The notes beneath the pieces were generated by a model that was not told where the DNA came from, did no database searches, and saw only the letters and a list, made by a program, of their open reading frames with translations. This document shows positions 21,361 to 32,320 of a stretch of 64,000 bases of DNA, piece by piece. A program made the translations under genes and the position numbers. Each line of letters begins with the position of its first letter. Position 1 is the stretch's first letter. Source of the stretch: Sweltsa coloradensis (lineage: Eukaryota > Arthropoda > Insecta > Plecoptera > Chloroperlidae); assembly GCA_024449915.1 (NCBI GenBank), contig JAMZAV010004965.1:62001-126000 (forward strand), written 5' to 3'.

Positions 21361-22150
21361 TACAACTTACAATTAAATGAAACACGTTTTTTAAAAGCTT
21401 ATTTATGGACAATGGGAACGCCCTTCATTCCCCAAATTTAAATATGTCCCTACTAAAAACCTCAAATACCGCCCAGTAAAGTTTTTTATGTTTCCGGCTT
21501 TTTTTAGCGTTAACTGTGAACGAGGAAAAAATTTGAACCGGGCTTCCCCCCCCAAAAAACGGCCATGCGCCATTGCAGGTGGGTTTGACTGATCGTGGGG
21601 TTTTTGCCGAGGCGACGAGCTGGAAATTTTCTGCCAATCAGTTTTCTCCTCCTCACCTCACGATAACGTCACAACCAAAAAAAGAGCGCGGACTTTAAGC
21701 TTTGGGGGAAGCAAAACCCGGGAACTTGAACATGATAGAATCTACAAATTTTATTTTTTTGTTTATTTTAATTGGATGTTTTTAAATTTGAATGTTACAA
21801 ATTACAAAAAATTAGTTAAAATTTGAAACCAAGGCCATTTTCCCTATTGATATACATACAAGTTTAAGTTATATATTTTATGAAAGCCATAATTGGTAGA
21901 ACCGATCGAGATTGTAATTATTTTCGAAAATTAATTGTTTTTTACGGTTTTGTGGCTAAAATAGTTAACATTTTTTATATTTATTTCTAAAAAAACATGA
22001 GTACATATTGTGCTGAGTGCACCCAAAAAATTGTTTTTACGTAGTTAAAAAAGACTTACATACAAATTTTATTTGCACGTGGCTGCCGCCTCTGACGATG
22101 CATGTGGAGCTCGGCGCGCAGCATGGCTTACTACTGTATGAACCATTGTT
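21361..22150. repeat. Dispersed repeat, inverted partner at 45.0-45.6 kb
   Basis: TACAACTTACAATTAAATGA, TTTTGTGGCTAAAATAGTTA, TGTGCTGAGTGCACC and GGAGCTCGGCGCGCAGCATG occur here and, inverted and in reverse order, at 45.28-45.62 kb. This copy is interrupted by ~400 bp of unrelated low-quality sequence between 21,420 and 21,810. Confidence 0.65.
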
Positions 22151-23383
22151 TCAGTACGTAAAAACCCACTTTTTTGTTTCCAGCTAGGCCTATTTACATT
22201 TACAAAAACCCAAAAAACTTTTACGTCTGTGTTTGGGTGAAGTGTTATGATGAGATTTTACTATTATTTTTTTAGTCAATATTACAATTGGGGAAGTTGC
22301 CCTTTTTTGTGTTAGTATGCACCCACTTTTGGAACATTTCAAGTTGTCTCAGTGATGGGCCCAATTTTTTTAAAAGTAAAATATTTTAAAATTTATTTTA
22401 AAAATTTCTTTTTCTATACATTTCAAAAATTCAGTCATTTGTACAGCCCGTGATGATTGTCTCAAACGATTGACCAAGTTTGGCGAATAGTTTTTAAAGT
22501 TAACTTGTTTTGTGGCTAGACTGCTGTGATAGTCATGAAAAACCTTTTGAAGTTTAAAAGGAAACAACATATTATGTGTCAACTAAAAAAAAGAAAACCC
22601 CAAGGCTCGTAGTGAATGTGTAATAATGGTGAGGTTTTAGATTTAGCAAGATGATTAGGTTTTTGACTTTGTAGTGAAAAGTCGTATCATCCCCAAGATT
22701 TTAATTTAAATGTTTAAAGTTGAAAACAATAATGTTCCTCGCAGGTTGCTGACCCTGGTAAGCGTAGGCTTTTCAATCGCTTGCAATTTCATGCCTGATA
22801 ATCTTATTTAAATTTCCCTTTTTGTCAGAATTTATGAAGTAAATTGTGTGAATTTTGGGGAAAAAGTACAATTTGTATTTGTCAAACATCTAAAAGGAAC
22901 TAATTGCGCCTTTTCAAGACAATATTGCAGTGACAGAATTGCCAGGAAATAGTATCTTATATGTCTTCATGATAAGCAAAAAAAATTTATCATAAAATTG
23001 GTAATTAGTAGAAAGAACTATGTACATGACAAAACCTTTTTTTTGGATTGTAGAAGGCCACAGCCATTTGTATATGAACGATATTTCAGAAAACAAATTT
23101 TTGAAAATTTAAAATGAGATTGAGACGAGAATTTGAGGGTATAGAGGGTCTAAGCTTGAGAAGGCACTACCATTGGTATTGTACCTCCTTCTCTTCAGTC
23201 TCTTTTTGGACGGTATAATTAATGAGGGGTTTGGGGGGGGGGGGGGGGAATTTTACAGATACTACAATCGGAAAAATATCGCCCGGAGCATGCAAATTAT
23301 ATCGAAAAAGAGACCTGTTTTATTTTTTTCCATTAAATGGACTTGTGTCCATTTTCGTAAAAAGTTAGGTTCGAAACACCTTT
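22151..23383. other. Unassigned AT-rich sequence
   Basis: No supported gene. Short ORFs on both strands, no domains. A poly-G run lies at about 23,233-23,248. Confidence 0.4.
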
Positions 23384-23391
23384 TTGATATG

Positions 23392-24229
23392 CATGGGCGC
23401 CGGGAGGGGGGGGGGGAAGGGGGGGGGCTTGCCCCCCCCTCGATTTCAGGAAAAAAAAATTTTTTCCCAGTGATATGCGTTTTATTACAAAAAATTTTAA
23501 AGTTTTTGTGAAACCGAAATTAATTGAAAATTAATATTAATAATAATAATAAAATATTTAAGATTGATCGGGGGCAGAGTGTTTCTGTTTGTTTTTTTTT
23601 TAGTACTTTTAATGTATTGAAATTTGCATTCCCTTTTTGGGTCTAGTCAAACAGCCCGTTTTCATTTATTTTAGTTATGTGATTTATGTGTATGATTTTT
23701 TTGAAATAAATAATAAAACTGTAAAAGATATCGTTTTATGATTTGAGGCTAGAAATATTAGTCGTGTAGACCTCTTTTAAAAAACGTGTTTATGTTTTAT
23801 ATTTTTTTCCCCGCATTGCAACTGGAGAGAACTTACAAGTTGCAGTTTATGTAAAAAAAGAAAATGTATCAAAACAGTCACATTCATTTTAAAATTTTAG
23901 CAATTAAAATAAAAACCTTTATTTTTGAAAGTGTGTGCCATTTTCAAAATATAACCCATTTAGAAACCCTATAAAAGTTGGACACAAAAGTTTTTTGTTT
24001 TCTTTCTATATCTACTCACAAAAATTACATAAAATTTCGGGATCGATTCAGCCCCCCACTTTTTTTTAAAAACCCCCCAAATGCTTCTAAAAACTGATTT
24101 TCAAAAAATTTCGCCCGCGGCCCCTATTGTTTGGGGGGCCCCGCCCCCCCAAACCCCCCGTGCTTGCCCAACTAAACTACAAATTTTCATTGTTGCCCCC
24201 CCCTGCTAAAATTCCTGCCGGCGCCCATG
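23392..24229. mobile_element. 838-bp TIR element with 8-bp target duplication (hAT-like)
   Basis: The ends are CATGGGCGCCGG and CCGGCGCCCATG. They are flanked by the perfect 8-bp direct repeat TTGATATG at 23,384-23,391 and 24,230-24,237. Both subterminal regions carry long G/C runs. An 8-bp duplication with CA-starting TIRs fits hAT; other 8-bp-TSD superfamilies are possible. No transposase is encoded; the interior is AT-rich. Confidence 0.85.
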
Positions 24230-24237
24230 TTGATATG

Positions 24238-25170
24238 GTATCCAATCCAACATAGAATTATGTGCCTCATATCATAAAAAAAGTTGGCAGATTCGAATTC
24301 TCTGCTCTTCAACATGGTGCATAAATGTGATCAGACGCATTTGGCAAATTTGTGTGACAAAGCCGACATTAATATTCGCAGTTTTAAAAGTCATGGAACA
24401 TTTTGTTGTATGGAAACTATCAAGTGTATTAAAACCCTGGGGAGAATGTAAAAATGGACCTTAAAATTCCTCGTATCTTAGATCCTCCTTCTGTCCCAGT
24501 CAAAGAAGAGATCGGCAAAGTGCCTTTTAAAAGGTGTTTTTCCCTACCATAGGACAAAAAAATTTTACCCCCTAGTGTTTATTACGGCGACAATATAGTG
24601 GCTTTTCCTCAGTAAAAGAAGTTGTGCAGTAGTTGTACGACTTGGATAATTTTTTTTCTGTTGATGTGTATCTATTTTAGGGCAGTTGGATAATTATGGC
24701 AGGGGGTGGACTCGATGAACTTTTTAGAAAATTTTTACCCAAAATGACTGTAGTTGTGGTTTAAGTTGTGAAAGGGCACTTTTTTTGTGTGTTGTGTGTG
24801 TTTTGACAATGTTTCTGGCATGCACATGCACGTGCCTTTCGAGCACATTTTTTTCAACAAGTCGCATGGGAAAATGTGCTTCTAAAAAAGTAGGGGCGTA
24901 GGAATAGATTCCCCTTAATCTTAGTGTCCCAGGGAGTATAAAAAATTATGTATGGATATATGGTCTATATGGAGTTAAAAGCCAAATTGTTGGAGCCAAG
25001 TTTATGGTTGGCATGAGGGGGACAGAGCTTACCTACATTGGGGATGAACACCCCGTTTAAAAAACACTCCGGCTAATTCCAACATTAAAAAAAATACTCC
25101 CATGCTTCCCCCGAAACCCCCCACCCAAACAAGGGGGGAGATGGGAGTAGTTTTTTTGGGTCGGGGGGGG
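24238..25170. other. Unassigned low-quality sequence
   Basis: No supported feature. The ~205-bp satellite begins to be recognisable after this stretch. Confidence 0.4.
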
Positions 25171-25965
25171 GTTATAAAACTCCCGGGTTTAATCCTCTTC
25201 CGTATAAAAACCAGGGTTTCCCTATAAAATATTTTTGACAGTTAACTTTTATCATAATCCTGTACCGTATAACGTTTTTTACAAAGGGGCATTATGCGGG
25301 TCGTAGCGTATAATTTTTACTGAAAGATCTATCTCGGGGGATCTTAACAAAAGAGCCCCCCGAATGGGTCTTTTGGTATAAAAAATTTTTGACGAGAGAA
25401 ACCAACGGGAAAAAACATTTGATGGGTCTTAGGTAAACCATCTTTCGAGATAAAAATTTTCATTTTTGATGTAAGATACCCCCCGTAGTATCTTACTGTA
25501 TAAAAATTTAATTGAATATTTTTCGATAGAAAAGGGGCCCTACAGGTGGGTTTACCCTATAACTTTATGTCGTACGGATTCCCCAATTACATATTTTGAT
25601 AGAAACGTACAGAATTAACGGAAGGACCCTTCCAGTAGCACCGTCAGATATAAAATTTTTTATCGAAAATACCCCCGGTAGTGTTTACTGTATAAAATAT
25701 TTCGAATTTGAATATTTCGATCGAAAGGCCCCACAGGGTTGGGGGCTTACCGATAACTTATTCGTAGACCCTTTTTAAATTACGTATTAAGATAGAAACA
25801 GTACAGAATTATACGGAGGGACCCTTACAGAAGAGCCGTAAGACATAACATTTTCGATTGAAAGATACCCCTGGTAGTGTCTACTGTATAAAATATTTCG
25901 ACTTAGAATATTTTCGATCCGAAAGGCCCTACAGGTTGGGTCTTACCGTATAACTTTTGTCTACA
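25171..25965 (+). repeat. ~205-bp satellite, about four units
   Basis: Recurring words: AGACATAACATTTTCGAT, GTATAAAATATTTCGA, GAAAGGCCCTACAGG, TTACCGTATAACTTTTG and GAAACAGTACAGAATTA. The left units are corrupted and the right ones clear. It is the inverted counterpart of 43.07-44.33 kb, and unique flanking sequence is shared too (see next entry). Confidence 0.8.
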
Positions 25966-26212
25966 GCACCATAGGGCGTGGATCGAGCTATAGGCTACCA
26001 TATCTAGTTAGTTTCGTGTTTGCTCACTAGATGGAAGCAATGCCCGGATATAAAAATGCATGGCGCCAACTTTTCAAAATGACTTTGTTTGCCAAAAAAT
26101 GATTGATTGAACATTCCCTACGGGAACACAAACTTCGGTTCTCCATAGTATTTTGGTATGTAAGGTCGGACACTGGTCATTTATTTTTCAACTAAATACC
26201 AACGTTGGCCAA
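25966..26212 (+). mobile_element. Non-satellite end of the satellite-bearing element
   Basis: Sequence from CACCATAGGGCGTGG through ACCATATCTAGTTAG, CGCCAACTTTTC, GATTGATTGAACATTCCC to CCAACGTTGGCCAAACGTCG matches 42,795-43,060 in reverse complement. Satellite plus this ~250-bp flank therefore move as one element. The CCAACGTTGGCCAA word at the edge may be its terminus. Confidence 0.7.
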
Positions 26213-26305
26213 ACGTCGGTCTAGTTGGCTAAAACGCCTTATATATACCCGAAATGTGGAAGACCTAGGTTCAAACCCCAGGTCGGGAAAGATTTTTTAA
26301 TTATT
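26213..26305 (+). mobile_element. SINE head, tRNA-like (family I, short)
   Basis: GGTCTAGTTGGCTAAAACGC (A box) and GGTTCAAACCCCAGG (B box) followed by ATTTTTTAATTA, as in the family I SINEs. The tail is lost because the dispersed repeat also seen at 3.2 kb starts soon after. Confidence 0.6.
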
Positions 26306-26540
26306 GGTTTGTATTTACAAAATTATAAAACATGTTATGACATGCATACAATACTATGGAAAACATGGCTAGTACAAAATACGAGTAAAGATTGCAAGGT
26401 TTACTTAATCTCCCACCGGAATTTAGGGGAACCTTGAGCGTGCAAGATTGGATACACCTTGGTCACTGCTATGCATGTAACTTGTAAGCCTGACAAAAAT
26501 GGTTTGATAAAAATGATTTTTTCAAGAACAATTATTGCAT
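26306..26540 (+). mobile_element. Dispersed element copy, left block (partner at 3.2 kb)
   Basis: Shares ACAATACTATGGAAAACAT and TACACCTTGGTCACTGC with 3,180-3,345. Confidence 0.65.
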
Positions 26541-26746
26541 TTCTCGATTTGGATAGTCGGGAAACACTCCCGTAGGTGGAATTGTTGATATTTAATACAA
26601 TCCAGAAATTAAAAAATCCATCCCGATCGGGGTTCGAACCCGAGTCTCCCACTTTCCGGGTGGACGCCTTAGCCAACTAGACCACCGAGACGGTGGATCG
26701 GGATGGATTTTTTAATTTCTGGATTGTATTAAATATCAATAATTGC
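26541..26746 (-). mobile_element. SINE family I with an inverted second tail
   Basis: On the minus strand: CGGTGGTCTAGTTGGCTAAG (A box), GGGTTCGAACCCCGA (B box), GGATTTTTTAATTTCTGGAT, then ATTCCACCTACGGGAGTGTT and CCAAATCGAGAA. Beyond the head, 26,694-26,740 repeats the first ~45 bp of the tail in inverted orientation, giving a hairpin with the tRNA-like head as its loop. Other family I copies lack this. Confidence 0.8.
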
Positions 26747-27010
26747 ATTGTTGATGAAACCTGCACATTTTTAGCGTAATTTCCAATTTATTATTTCTTG
26801 TAGGTTTAAATCGCAACGGATTTTGCTCATTTTGTTAGTAGTTCTCAGTTACGTGATCACGGATGTCTGTTTCAAATTTCAGCTCAATCTGTTGGGTCGT
26901 TCGGCCGTATGGGACCGAACAAACATACATTTTACAATCACATTAATCACGACGAAGACCCGATCAAGTGGCGTTATATATCCTCATTCGCTTCACTCAC
27001 TCGTCTAATA
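26747..27010 (+). mobile_element. Dispersed element copy, right block (partner at 3.4 kb)
   Basis: Shares CGGATTTTGCTCA, CGGATGTCTGTTT and AAATTTCAGCTC with 3,400-3,520. The SINE therefore inserted into this element. Confidence 0.65.
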
Positions 27011-28490
27011 AATTGCGTCTGCCATTGTTTTATTGCATGCTGGCAATGCAATATTAAAAGTAGAATTAATGGCAAGGCGTACGTATTGTAAGTGTAGTAA
27101 GTTTAAAATAATTTTTATTATTAAATCGATATAAATAAATTAGTATAATTGACGTAACACGTAAAAGTTTGCCCCTATTGGGTCTCGAAACCAGAAGTTG
27201 ATGATCTATAACACAATACTACACTAAAATGACAGTTTAAAAAATTATATCTTGTAAAATGTGATTTAACACGAATTTTTAAATTTGTTTTACCCAGAAA
27301 TTTGCGAAAATTGGTGTTTTGGGAAATTTCTCAAATTGGCTTTAACCTGCTTCTTTTTTGGTCTACATAGATACTAGAGCATAGCTCCGTTGAGTGACTA
27401 ATAGTATCAATCTAAAACGCCCCTTTATAACATCGTGTCTAAAAACTGTGCCCAAATATACCCTCAAACACGCAAAAATATGCATTCCAAAATCACACCC
27501 TATCTTGCTAATCAGCATATTTTGACCGAACTACTTGACCAAATTACAAAACAAAAATATAGAGAATTTACAGAAAAGACTGTAGAGTACGTCAATAAAT
27601 GGCCAATATTTTTTTGGATCAAAATCCTCCAAGGTCACAGGGCATAAAGATCGTCCCCATGTTATTTCTGTTGGTAGATTTTTGCCGATGGGACTTAGCT
27701 CGAAAAATGTCATGATTGACAATTTTTTGGGAGGTCATGGTGACCCCAATAATTTTTCTGCTAATTCCAAATTCATTACTAGTTAGCATGAATGAAAAAA
27801 TATTTGTTTTTAGTTAGCGGTTAAATACCCTTTAAACCGTAAAAACAATTATTTCTAAAATAACTTAACATAATGTCTAGCCACGAAAGTATTCGTCAAT
27901 ATAACATAACACAAACAATATAAATACATATATAATCAAAATTTCAATTGAAATACAAAGTCATTATAACTATAAAATACTGCATTCATGAGAAAAGTAT
28001 AAGTGGGGTAAGTAGGGGGGGGGGGGGGAAGGAATTTATCGAGGGAATAAGTAACTATGTGAACGCTTTATAGATACCGATAGCTTAAAACAATACATTA
28101 ATTCATACGGCTATTCTCAGTCATTACATAAATGACTTGGGAGTAAGGAATCGAAAATAATAGGCATGGGAAAATGGCATTTCTAATAATTTAAATGTGA
28201 ATAGGCGACCAGAGAATTCGATATTTTCGCTGTACCGTGCGCAAAAAGAGAGAGAGAGGGGGGGCTGGGGAGCTCTTGTTTGTGGAAATGTGAAGATAGC
28301 AGATTTTGTTTGATAAATTTATTTTGGCAGCTGCATCTGCTTTGTGAAAGTTATTTATTAAATGTGAACGTAAACAAAACTAATCTATACTACAAAATGA
28401 CGTGCCACGAGTGCGGTATGTATAAAAAAATCATCAATGTGCTCCTATTTGATGTTGACACCGAAAGAACAAAAAATTTTTTCTAAGAAA
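27011..28490. other. Unassigned; (G)n and (GA)n runs
   Basis: No gene supported. A poly-G run at 28,015-28,028 and an AGAGAGAGAGGGGGGG run at 28,247-28,265 are the only notable simple repeats. The ORF at 27,435-27,647 has no domain. Confidence 0.4.
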
Positions 28491-30834
28491 AAGTCAAAAA
28501 AACAGGGGTTATCAAATTGGGGCCGGGGAGTTTCAAAAAAAAGGAGGATTAGCCCTTAGCCAAAAACACTTTTCCCTAGAAACATGTAAAACCCCCACTG
28601 ACAAAAAAAACTTTTCTTCAATGTCAAAAAAGATTATGGAATGAAAAAAGCCACACCCAAACTCTTTTTCCAAAACCAACAGAAAACTCAAAACTCTGAC
28701 TAGTTTAAAAAAAAACGAACCCCCAAACTGGAACTGGGTTTCAACCAAAAGCCGCTGATGTAAGATCCGGTATAAGCCAAACCCAGGGCCCTTTAGTCAA
28801 AATTTGACAAAACCTAGGCCTCTTGTCCACAGCCAAAATAGGGAAAGGAAATGGGCTCTATACCAATTATCCACACTGCCCCGGGCCACAACGATTTTCC
28901 CCTGGGACCTCCATACTCATCCCAAAACCAGGAAGGCATATGCATATAAAAAAACCTCAAGCTAAAAAAAAAACCCTGCTTAAACCCTTAATAAAACAAA
29001 AGAGAAATTTTCCCCCATTCAGACACAAAACAACAATAAGCAAACAAGGAACCTTCTCCTTTAAATAAGCCACCGGGAAAAGGCATGGGGCATATTTTTT
29101 TTCAAAAACCTCAAGAATACAGAAAAACAATTTTAAAAATGCAAATCCACAAAAAAAGAGAAACTTTTCCCTGTTCAGCACACAACAACAAAAAACAAAA
29201 AGGGAAACCCTCCTAGACCAAAATGGACAAAAGATCACAAAAAATAGAAAACAGGTCCCCTACCACTGGAATACTTAGAGGGACGAGGGCCTATCCTTCT
29301 TTGAGTAAGACAAAAAAAAGATAAAAGGGAATAATAGAAACACTCCCAGCCTAGGTCTGTCCCCACGCCCAACTGTAAATTCAAAAAAGATAAAACACCC
29401 TAAAAGCGAGCCCCAAAGACTGTTAGCACCAGTGGGACTAGTTATTAAGTGCTCTTTTTTTAAAGGATCCCAAAAGAGAAGAATATGTTTTCTCAAGATA
29501 AATTCTCTTCGAGAACCCAGGAATTCAGCCTCCCCGTTACAAAAATGATAGAAAAAAAGCCAAAAAACCCTCCCCAAAATTACCCCGGGAAAAACTGTTA
29601 TAATCCACAATGGCAAAAAATTCGTAAGATATCTAGGCCATTACAGTTTAATGGATAACTTTCCCCAAATTTAAAACTTTTTTTAAAAAAAAAAAAATTA
29701 CCCAAATGTATAGTTTACAAATTTTGCTATATCGTAAAGATTTTCCCAAACCCACGTGATACCAAATTTTAATTCTTTCTGAAAGGGGTGTCCCAGTACA
29801 CTTGGGTAGTTTTTGTTGAAAATAAAAATTTGGGGTTAAAAACCACTGATTTTAAATTGATGGCCCTTACCCAAAATACCCAAAGGGAAAACCTTTAAAA
29901 TTTACATAATATGACCCCCTTGAAATGATTAGTACTTTTCGGAAAGCCAGGGCCCAGATTCGTTTATTTTTCCCGGGGCAAAAAAAGAAGGCTACAAATA
30001 TACAGCAAAAAATTTCCATGATGTCCCAACATCTCCTCAGCAAAAGGAAAGTGGGCCATAATTTCAGGGAAAACCCTTCTAGAAAAAAAAACATTCAAAT
30101 CCGGAAAAATGGGAAAAGAGAGTCAACCAGCGTTAGAGGATAAAACCCATAGAGACTACTTGTTCTAAAAACGATCACCCAGAAAGGGGAAAAGTGCAGG
30201 GACAAAGACCAACTAAAAAAGTTTCTTTTACCAAAGGGGGAAAGTGTGCCTTTTTTTGGACCAGCTGAAGACTACAAAAGACCCTTTTTTTTAAAACTTA
30301 GCTGAGTTTTTTTTTTTTTTTTTAAAACGGGCCCTCCCACAAAACCCCCCCCAAAAAAATTCGAAACTAAAAACACTCTCTAAAAGGGACTCACCCCTCC
30401 CATGCAGAAAAAATCTGAAAAAATTCGCCCTGGGTTTTCCTATCTCCCAGAATAAGACTTAAAACAAATCCAGCACATAAAGGAAAAATGCGGGGAAAAA
30501 GGGCCCAAATGACAAGTTTTTCTCCCAAAAGATGAAGTGTGCCTGTTTGGCCCCACCCAAAAGAGGCAGCTCCCAAAAAATCGAAAAAATTAAATACTTA
30601 ACACTCCCCTAAAAGACTTTACTCCCTAATTTGGCGGGAAAAAATGGGGACAAATCTCGCCCTGGATATTCTATCCCCCAAAAAATTAAAGATTCCAACA
30701 ACTCCGGGTTTAGCCCTATTTTCGAAACCCCCAAGGGGGGGGACCCCCAGCCCAGGTGCGATCATCGGGCTCGGCACAGGGCGCTGTTTTGTCCACTGGT
30801 GGGGGAGATGACAATACATAACACACATCCATAG
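28491..30834. other. Strongly corrupted A/C-homopolymer block
   Basis: Compositionally unlike the flanks: long A runs alternate with C runs on the + strand and ORFs have a monotonous KNPFL composition on both strands. None of the many short ORFs has a domain. It may include the 5' part of the LINE that follows. Confidence 0.55.
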
Positions 30835-31412
30835 GCCAAATAAATTTTTGTAGGCCTACACTGCCCTGCGTGGGGAAGAGTTTCCGGGGGGCCTTTTTGC
30901 AAAGTTGAGACACCCCTAGCGTTCCATTTCCCAAGCGGGACGCTGTATCAGCTGCTTCTTTTTTGGGGGACAATCAAAGGGGGAAAAGGTTTGCCAGCAC
31001 AGTCGCGAACGTCGAGAGGGGCCCCCAGGGCCCAATTTCCCAAAGCGGGGACGCTGTCCCAGGCTTTCTTTTTGGGGGGGAACAATAAAAAGTGGGAAAA
31101 GAGATCCCGCCTATTTGCGAACGTCTGAGAGGGCCCCAAAGGCTTTCCCCACTTCCAAGCAGGCCCGCTGTACCAGCTCCCTTCTTTTTGGGAAAAACCC
31201 AAAGTCGGAAGAGATCCCAAACCCAAAATTTGGAACGTCTGAGACGGTCCGGGCCCGTCCACTTCCAACCCGGACGCTGTCCCAGTGCTTCTTTTGGGGA
31301 CAATCAAAGTGGAAAGAGATGCCAGCCTTTTTGGGGGAACGTCTGAGAGGGCCCCAGGCGCCACTTCCAACCCAGGACGCTGTCCCAGCTGCTTCTTTTT
31401 TGGGGAAAAATA
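30835..31412. repeat. ~110-bp tandem repeat, five copies, in the corrupted block
   Basis: GACGCTGTCCCAG recurs at about 30,940, 31,051, 31,164, 31,274 and 31,377, followed by CTTCTTTTTGGGG and AACGTCTGAGAGGG. Spacing is 103-113 bp with homopolymer differences. The overlapping ORFs on both strands (30,948-31,499 and others) are only repeat translations. Position upstream of a LINE endonuclease suggests a repeated 5' UTR/promoter, but that is inference. Confidence 0.85.
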
Positions 31413-32320
31413 AACCCCTACCACCACATGACAACCCAAAGTAGTGGTATAAGGAAAAAAAATTTTTTTCCCCCCCAAAATTATAATTAAAAACAACAAA
31501 GGGAACTAATGGCAATGAGGGTCTTGGGCAAAAACTTCGAATTAAAAAACAGGTTTCCCCCAGAAAATTTAATAGAAATTTTTAAAGGGGTCATTATGGG
31601 GAAGAACCCAAAAACAGCGCAAATAAATATTAGATCACCACCTTTTCTTTTAAAAAATCATAAAAATACAAAAAATTTAAAATCTAAGCAAAGTTGATAG
31701 TTAAAATTTCCCAAAGCCTTTAATGACATTATCGTGGCTGATAAAAACACCAATGAAAAAACCTCTCATTAGCCTTAACACTCGCCTCTAAAAACCCCCT
31801 TTTAAAAACCACAAAAAACAACATAAACAAAAAATATAAAAAAGTACAAAAATTTTTAGAATACTCCATCAAAATATTTAAGGCCTTACACTTACAAAAA
31901 AATAGGGACTTTAAAAATCATTTTTAGAAAAAGCACAGTACGAAAAATGAAACCGTTTATGTGCTTTTTATATCAGAAACAAATGGAAAAAAAAGTGAAA
32001 AATATAAAAAAAAGTATTGGGGATTGATAACTAAAAACCAGTTTCCTCGTTTTGAAAAAATTTTTCATATACATGGAGGGGTTGCAATCTTTGTGATCAA
32101 ACACTGTTTGAGCTTGTAATCAGAAACCCAAAAAATTTCTAATATAGTTGTGATTTAAATTTTGAATGTGTTGCATTGAATTGAATTTAAAATACAAAAA
32201 AAAAAAACACAAACGGTTTTATAATATCATAATCGTCCCTAATTTATAGGTCCCCCAAAAGGCAACATTAAAACCCTTTTTAAAAAAAAAAAGTGAAAAA
32301 ATTATCTCTAAAACTAAATT
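31413..32320 (+). other. Probable LINE 5' region, unreadable
   Basis: AT-rich with many A runs; no frame is open for long. Lies between the 110-bp repeats and the first recognisable LINE motif. Confidence 0.35.

Noticed and set aside
30948..31499. 183-codon minus-strand ORF, the longest in the window, with overlapping ORFs on both strands
   Set aside because: It reads across a 110-bp tandem repeat in a corrupted block; all overlapping frames are equally open because of the repeat.
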